From: Sphingomonas changbaiensis NBRC 104936
Lineage (GTDB): Bacteria > Pseudomonadota > Alphaproteobacteria > Sphingomonadales > Sphingomonadaceae
DNA length: 64,000 bases
Assembly: GCF_000974765.1 (NCBI RefSeq)
Contig: NZ_BBWU01000028.1
Location: 62,001-126,000 of the forward strand
Direction of reading: 5' to 3'
The position numbers and the translations under genes are program-made. Position 1 is the first letter of the stretch; each line of letters starts with the position of its first letter. A model generated the notes under the pieces. That model did not search any database, was not told the DNA's origin, and worked only from the letters and a program-made list of their open reading frames with translations. Below are positions 61,262 to 64,000 of the stretch, piece by piece.

Positions 61262-62116
61262 TCAGGCGGCTGCGGCGCAGCCTGCGCTGCCGCGGCGGAC
61301 GCCGAAGCCGGCGCTGATCGCCAGCGCGCGCCGCCGCTCGGAATAGCTCGCCGCCACCATCGGATAATCGTCGCCAAGGTCGAAGCAGCGGCGGTAATCG
61401 GCCGGCGTCATGCCGTACCGGGCGATGTGGCGGGTCAGCGAGCGATAGGGCCGGCCGTCAATCATCGACAGGATGTGATCGTCCGACGCAAGCGACTCCT
61501 CGACCGAAACGGCGGGCGGGAAGCCTCCCTTCAGCCCGCGCCGTGCCTGCTGCCGCGCGATCGACTGGAGCGCGCCGGGTGTCAGATAGGCGGCGATGTA
61601 GATCAGCGACATCAGCTCGCCCAGCTCCGCCTCGGCCGGCGGGCCGCTCCGGCCTTGCGCGATCACCGTCAGGCAGGCCGCGACCATGACCAGCGCGCAG
61701 GTGTCGCCGCCGCGCGCGCAGCCATGCTGGCGCAACCGCGCATGCACGATCGCGGTCAGCTTGGTGCGCACCCGCGCATTTGCCTTGGCATGGTTGAGGG
61801 CGTCGACCAGGCCCGGCACGGCCCAGAGCCGGCCGAAGGCATCGACGAACCCGGCCGCATTGCCCCTGAGCGCCGCATCGAACGCCGTCTCGAAGACCGG
61901 CAGCGCGACCGCCCACAGCGTCTCCACCGGATCAGCGTAGAGGCGATAGAAGGTGGAGCGCGCAATCGCGCAGCCGTCGGCGATGTCGGCGACGGAGATG
62001 TGATGAAAGGGCCGTTCCGCCAGCAGTTCCAGGAATTTGGCTTCGATGCGGGCGGCGGTCGTCAGGGTGCGGCCCTTGCGGCCCCTCACGCGGAACACCT
62101 GCTCGGACGCGTACAT
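61262..62116 (-). CDS. TetR-type regulator fused to a MucR/Ros-like C-terminal domain
   Basis: 284 residues from the ATG at 62116, with GAAGGAGG five to seven bases upstream. Residues ~20-65 are a TetR helix-turn-helix (ISVADIADGCAIARSTFYRL). The middle is a TetR-like ligand domain, and the last ~65 residues (~210-272) carry 'RSLTRHIARYGMTPADYRRC', 'DLGDDYPMVAASYSERR' and 'ALAISAGFG', the signature of MucR/Ros regulators (usually LKRHL..HYGLTPEEYR..., YPMVAP.Y...R..LA...GLG). Zinc-ligand cysteines are absent. The 5' end overlaps the MocR-like gene by 31 bases, so the two are cotranscribed. Confidence 0.75.
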   Translation of the reverse strand: MYASEQVFRVRGRKGRTLTTAARIEAKFLELLAERPFHHISVADIADGCAIARSTFYRLYADPVETLWAVALPVFETAFDAALRGNAAGFVDAFGRLWAVPGLVDALNHAKANARVRTKLTAIVHARLRQHGCARGGDTCALVMVAACLTVIAQGRSGPPAEAELGELMSLIYIAAYLTPGALQSIARQQARRGLKGGFPPAVSVEESLASDDHILSMIDGRPYRSLTRHIARYGMTPADYRRCFDLGDDYPMVAASYSERRRALAISAGFGVRRGSAGCAAAA

Positions 62117-63528
62117 GATATGCCTCCTTCCGAAATGACGGCAGCGAGCCGCGGGCCTTCGAGGCGGATCGCCTCGGGCGTCGCGCCCAGGCCGAGCAGC
62201 AGCGCGGAATCGGCCCCGCGCTCGACCATGAGGTCGCCGGCGGCCGCGCCACCCAGCCGGGCCGCCGCCAGCCGTGCTGCGACCGCGGAGGCGCGACCGG
62301 CCCCGACATTCACCACCAGATGCAACCCCGCGCGGTTGACGCTGGCAGGGTCGACGATGCCGGCAAGCGCCTCGATCAGCGCCGCCCGCCGTTCGACATA
62401 GGCCTGCCGCCGGCGGCGCAGATGGCGCGCGAAATGCCCCTCGGCGATGAACGCGCGCAGCGCCAATTGCGAGGCCAGGCTCGCCCGCCCGCCGACGATT
62501 CCGTGGGCAGTGCGCAAACGCTCGGCCAATGCGGGCGGCGCAACCAGGAACGCGACGCACAGGCCCGGGAAAAGGATGCGATTGAAGCTGCCGACCAGCA
62601 GCACGCGCGCGCCGTCCTCCACCGCGAGCGGCGGCGGCGGCGGCGCCTCGTCGAACCAGAGCTCGGAATCGCGGTCGTCCTCGACGATCCAGCCATCCTG
62701 CTCCCGCGCCCAGCCGAGCAGCCATGCGCGCGTTCCGCTGTCGAGCGAGGTGCAGGTCGGGAACGAGACCGCGGGCGCAACGCAGGCGAGCCGGGCCAGG
62801 CGTTCCGTTCCGCCCTGGCCGATCGTCTGCAAGCGTGCGCCGCGCGCGGCCAGCAGCTGGCGGACCGCGGGTCGGCTCGCATCCTCGACCAAAGCGGTGT
62901 CGCCGGCCCGCAACAGCGCCGCTGCGGCAAGGTCGATCGCGGCCGTCGCGGTGGGGACGATCAGGATCTGGTCCGGATGGCACCGCAGCCCGCGCGGCGC
63001 GCAGACCAGCCGCGCGATCGTCTCGCGCAGGCCAGCGTCCCCGGCCGGATCGGCGCTGGCGAGGCGCTGCGGCTCGATCTCGGCCCAGGCGCGCGCCTGC
63101 AATTGTTTCCAGATCTGGGCCGGAAACAGGTCGGCTGCCGGCCGCTGCAACGCGAACGGCGGCAGCTCGACCGCATCGCGTGCGCTCGTCTGCGGCAGCG
63201 CGGACGAAGCAACGGCCGGTCCGGCCGACACATAGACGCCCGACCGGCTGCGCGATTCCGCCCATCCGTCGGCGACCAGCTGTTCCACCGCCAGGATCGC
63301 GGTGTTGCGGGACACGCGCAGATCGGCCGCCAGCGTGCGCGACGAAGGCAGTCGCGTGCCCGGCGGCCAGACCCCGTCGAGAATGAAGGCGCGCAGCCGC
63401 TTATAGAGTCCCTGGTAAAGCCCGCCCTGCGGTTCGGGGGCAAGGTCGGCCGGCAGGAAGGCAGGTGCGCGGGATCGCCCGAGCCCTTCCATCTCCCGCA
63501 TGGCCAACGCGCCACTCACGTCCGACAC
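62086..63528 (-). CDS. GntR/MocR-type regulator with degenerate aminotransferase domain
   Basis: 480 residues from a GTG at 63528; a GTG at 63519 (behind AAGGGG) or ATG at 63501 is possible. The N-terminal GntR winged helix is 'GLYKRLRAFILDGVWPPGTR', 'LPSSRTLAADLRVSRNTA'. The ~350-residue C-terminus is an aminotransferase fold I, but the PLP-lysine motif FSK(S/T)LFPGLRLGY reads 'SFNRILFPGLCVAF', the HQFP(T/S)G segment is absent and EDDYDSE reads 'VEDDRDSELWF'. So it probably does not bind PLP through a Schiff base. It is coupled to the TetR-MucR gene. Confidence 0.85.
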   Translation of the reverse strand: MSDVSGALAMREMEGLGRSRAPAFLPADLAPEPQGGLYQGLYKRLRAFILDGVWPPGTRLPSSRTLAADLRVSRNTAILAVEQLVADGWAESRSRSGVYVSAGPAVASSALPQTSARDAVELPPFALQRPAADLFPAQIWKQLQARAWAEIEPQRLASADPAGDAGLRETIARLVCAPRGLRCHPDQILIVPTATAAIDLAAAALLRAGDTALVEDASRPAVRQLLAARGARLQTIGQGGTERLARLACVAPAVSFPTCTSLDSGTRAWLLGWAREQDGWIVEDDRDSELWFDEAPPPPPLAVEDGARVLLVGSFNRILFPGLCVAFLVAPPALAERLRTAHGIVGGRASLASQLALRAFIAEGHFARHLRRRRQAYVERRAALIEALAGIVDPASVNRAGLHLVVNVGAGRASAVAARLAAARLGGAAAGDLMVERGADSALLLGLGATPEAIRLEGPRLAAVISEGGISCTRPSRCSA

Positions 63529-63693
63529 CCCTTATGCCGTCGCTCCGGGTGTAAGAGTGATGCGACAGAGGCCCGAACTGTAGCGTGGCTTCGATCAACC
63601 GCGATTCGGCGCTGACGAAAATTGGCGGGATTCTGCGAATGGCGAATGGCGACGGACGAACGGCTCTCGACTTAGCCTTCGTGCGGTGTCGTT

Positions 63694-64000
63694 ATGCGGT
63701 TCATGGACCAGCCTGCTGCCTCCCAGATGGTCTCGTCGCGAGAATCGGACGCCCGAATCACGCGCGCGGGCCTCAAGCTCAGTCTGATCTATTGGCTGGT
63801 TCTGCTGGCCGTGCTGACCGGGCTCGGCGCCGTGAACAGCATGGGCAGCTGGGGCGTATCCGCAATCCGCTGCCTGATGACGGCGTTCGCGGTGGCGATG
63901 AGCTGGCTGATCATCCTGCTCGTCACGCACAACCGAAGCCCCGCCTTCTCGGTCAAGGCGATCCTGGTCTGCGCCGCGGCCGTGGTGGTCGCGACCGTTC
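63694..64000 (+). CDS. Membrane protein, 3' truncated (possibly LytS-type kinase N-terminus)
   Basis: The frame opens at an ATG at 63694 (MRFMDQPAASQMVSSRESDA) and runs off the right edge without a stop. The visible ~102 residues contain two or three transmembrane segments (LSLIYWLVLLAVLTGLGAVN, RCLMTAFAVAMSWLIILLVT and ILVCAAAVVVATV). The arrangement recalls the membrane part of LytS-type kinases or of an unknown membrane protein. It is divergent from the MocR gene with 165 bases between. Confidence 0.5.
   Translation, partial: MRFMDQPAASQMVSSRESDARITRAGLKLSLIYWLVLLAVLTGLGAVNSMGSWGVSAIRCLMTAFAVAMSWLIILLVTHNRSPAFSVKAILVCAAAVVVATV

Noticed and set aside
62117-63265. An N-terminal extension of the TetR-MucR gene to 63265
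   Set aside because: This part is the shifted frame of the MocR gene. The ATG at 62116 has an excellent Shine-Dalgarno and begins the TetR domain at the right distance.

Overview
The window looks like a chromosomal segment of a GC-rich alphaproteobacterium of the Sphingomonadales (Sphingomonas-like). Signs are three proteins ending in the PEP-CTERM type common there (VPEPxxWA, a hydrophobic stretch, an RRR tail), a large TonB-dependent receptor, L11-L1 and L10-L7/L12 operons with structured leaders, a DUF6894 protein, EthD and GFA proteins, and inverted repeats built on the CTGAGCTTGTCGAAG core. The genus is inferred from gene content only.

Layout. 1-4980: a truncated TPR gene, rplK-rplA, a small secreted protein, a SOUL protein with a histone-H1-like tail, then an L10-leader-like region with rplJ-rplL. 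4983-11315: a vanadium haloperoxidase with a PEP-CTERM tail beside a SARP/TPR regulator, thrB-rnhA, a Crp/Fnr regulator and hspQ. 11440-11529 is tRNA-Ser(CGA), the integration site of an island that runs to about 25140. A third partial copy of the tRNA end at 26842-26856 encloses a second, short segment of membrane-protein genes, so the locus looks like a tandem (accretion) island. 26975-64000 is mostly core-like: a PEP-CTERM protein, a NarX/NarL-like two-component pair, an MFS exporter, a cold-shock protein, an acyl-CoA operon (MaoC, CaiB, GFA) interrupted by a repeat-flanked DUF559 endonuclease, peptidases, a HerA-like ATPase, a nitrilase, prfC, a LytS-type kinase, an amidohydrolase, a second Crp/Fnr regulator, M1 and M3 peptidases, a TonB-dependent receptor and two unusual regulators. 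The window ends inside a membrane protein gene.

The island (11530-25140) carries a tyrosine integrase, a DNA cytosine methyltransferase, a response-regulator-like protein translationally coupled to a 785-residue protein with two GHKL ATPase modules, a Vsr endonuclease, a PLD nuclease, a serine resolvase with two small coupled genes, an XRE regulator, an McrA-like HNH endonuclease and two unknown proteins. The block 13421-19801 (methyltransferase, receiver protein, double-GHKL kinase, Vsr, PLD nuclease) is the best candidate for an unusual defence system: a modification enzyme and a nuclease linked to what looks like a phosphorelay whose input is an Hsp90/MutL-type ATPase.

Other points of note are a TetR protein fused to a MucR/Ros-like C-terminus (61262-62116) next to a MocR-type regulator that has lost its PLP lysine (62086-63528), and the DUF559 gene bracketed by 57-bp inverted hairpin repeats with compensatory changes (33541-34020). 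All functions come from reading motifs by eye; no database search was run.
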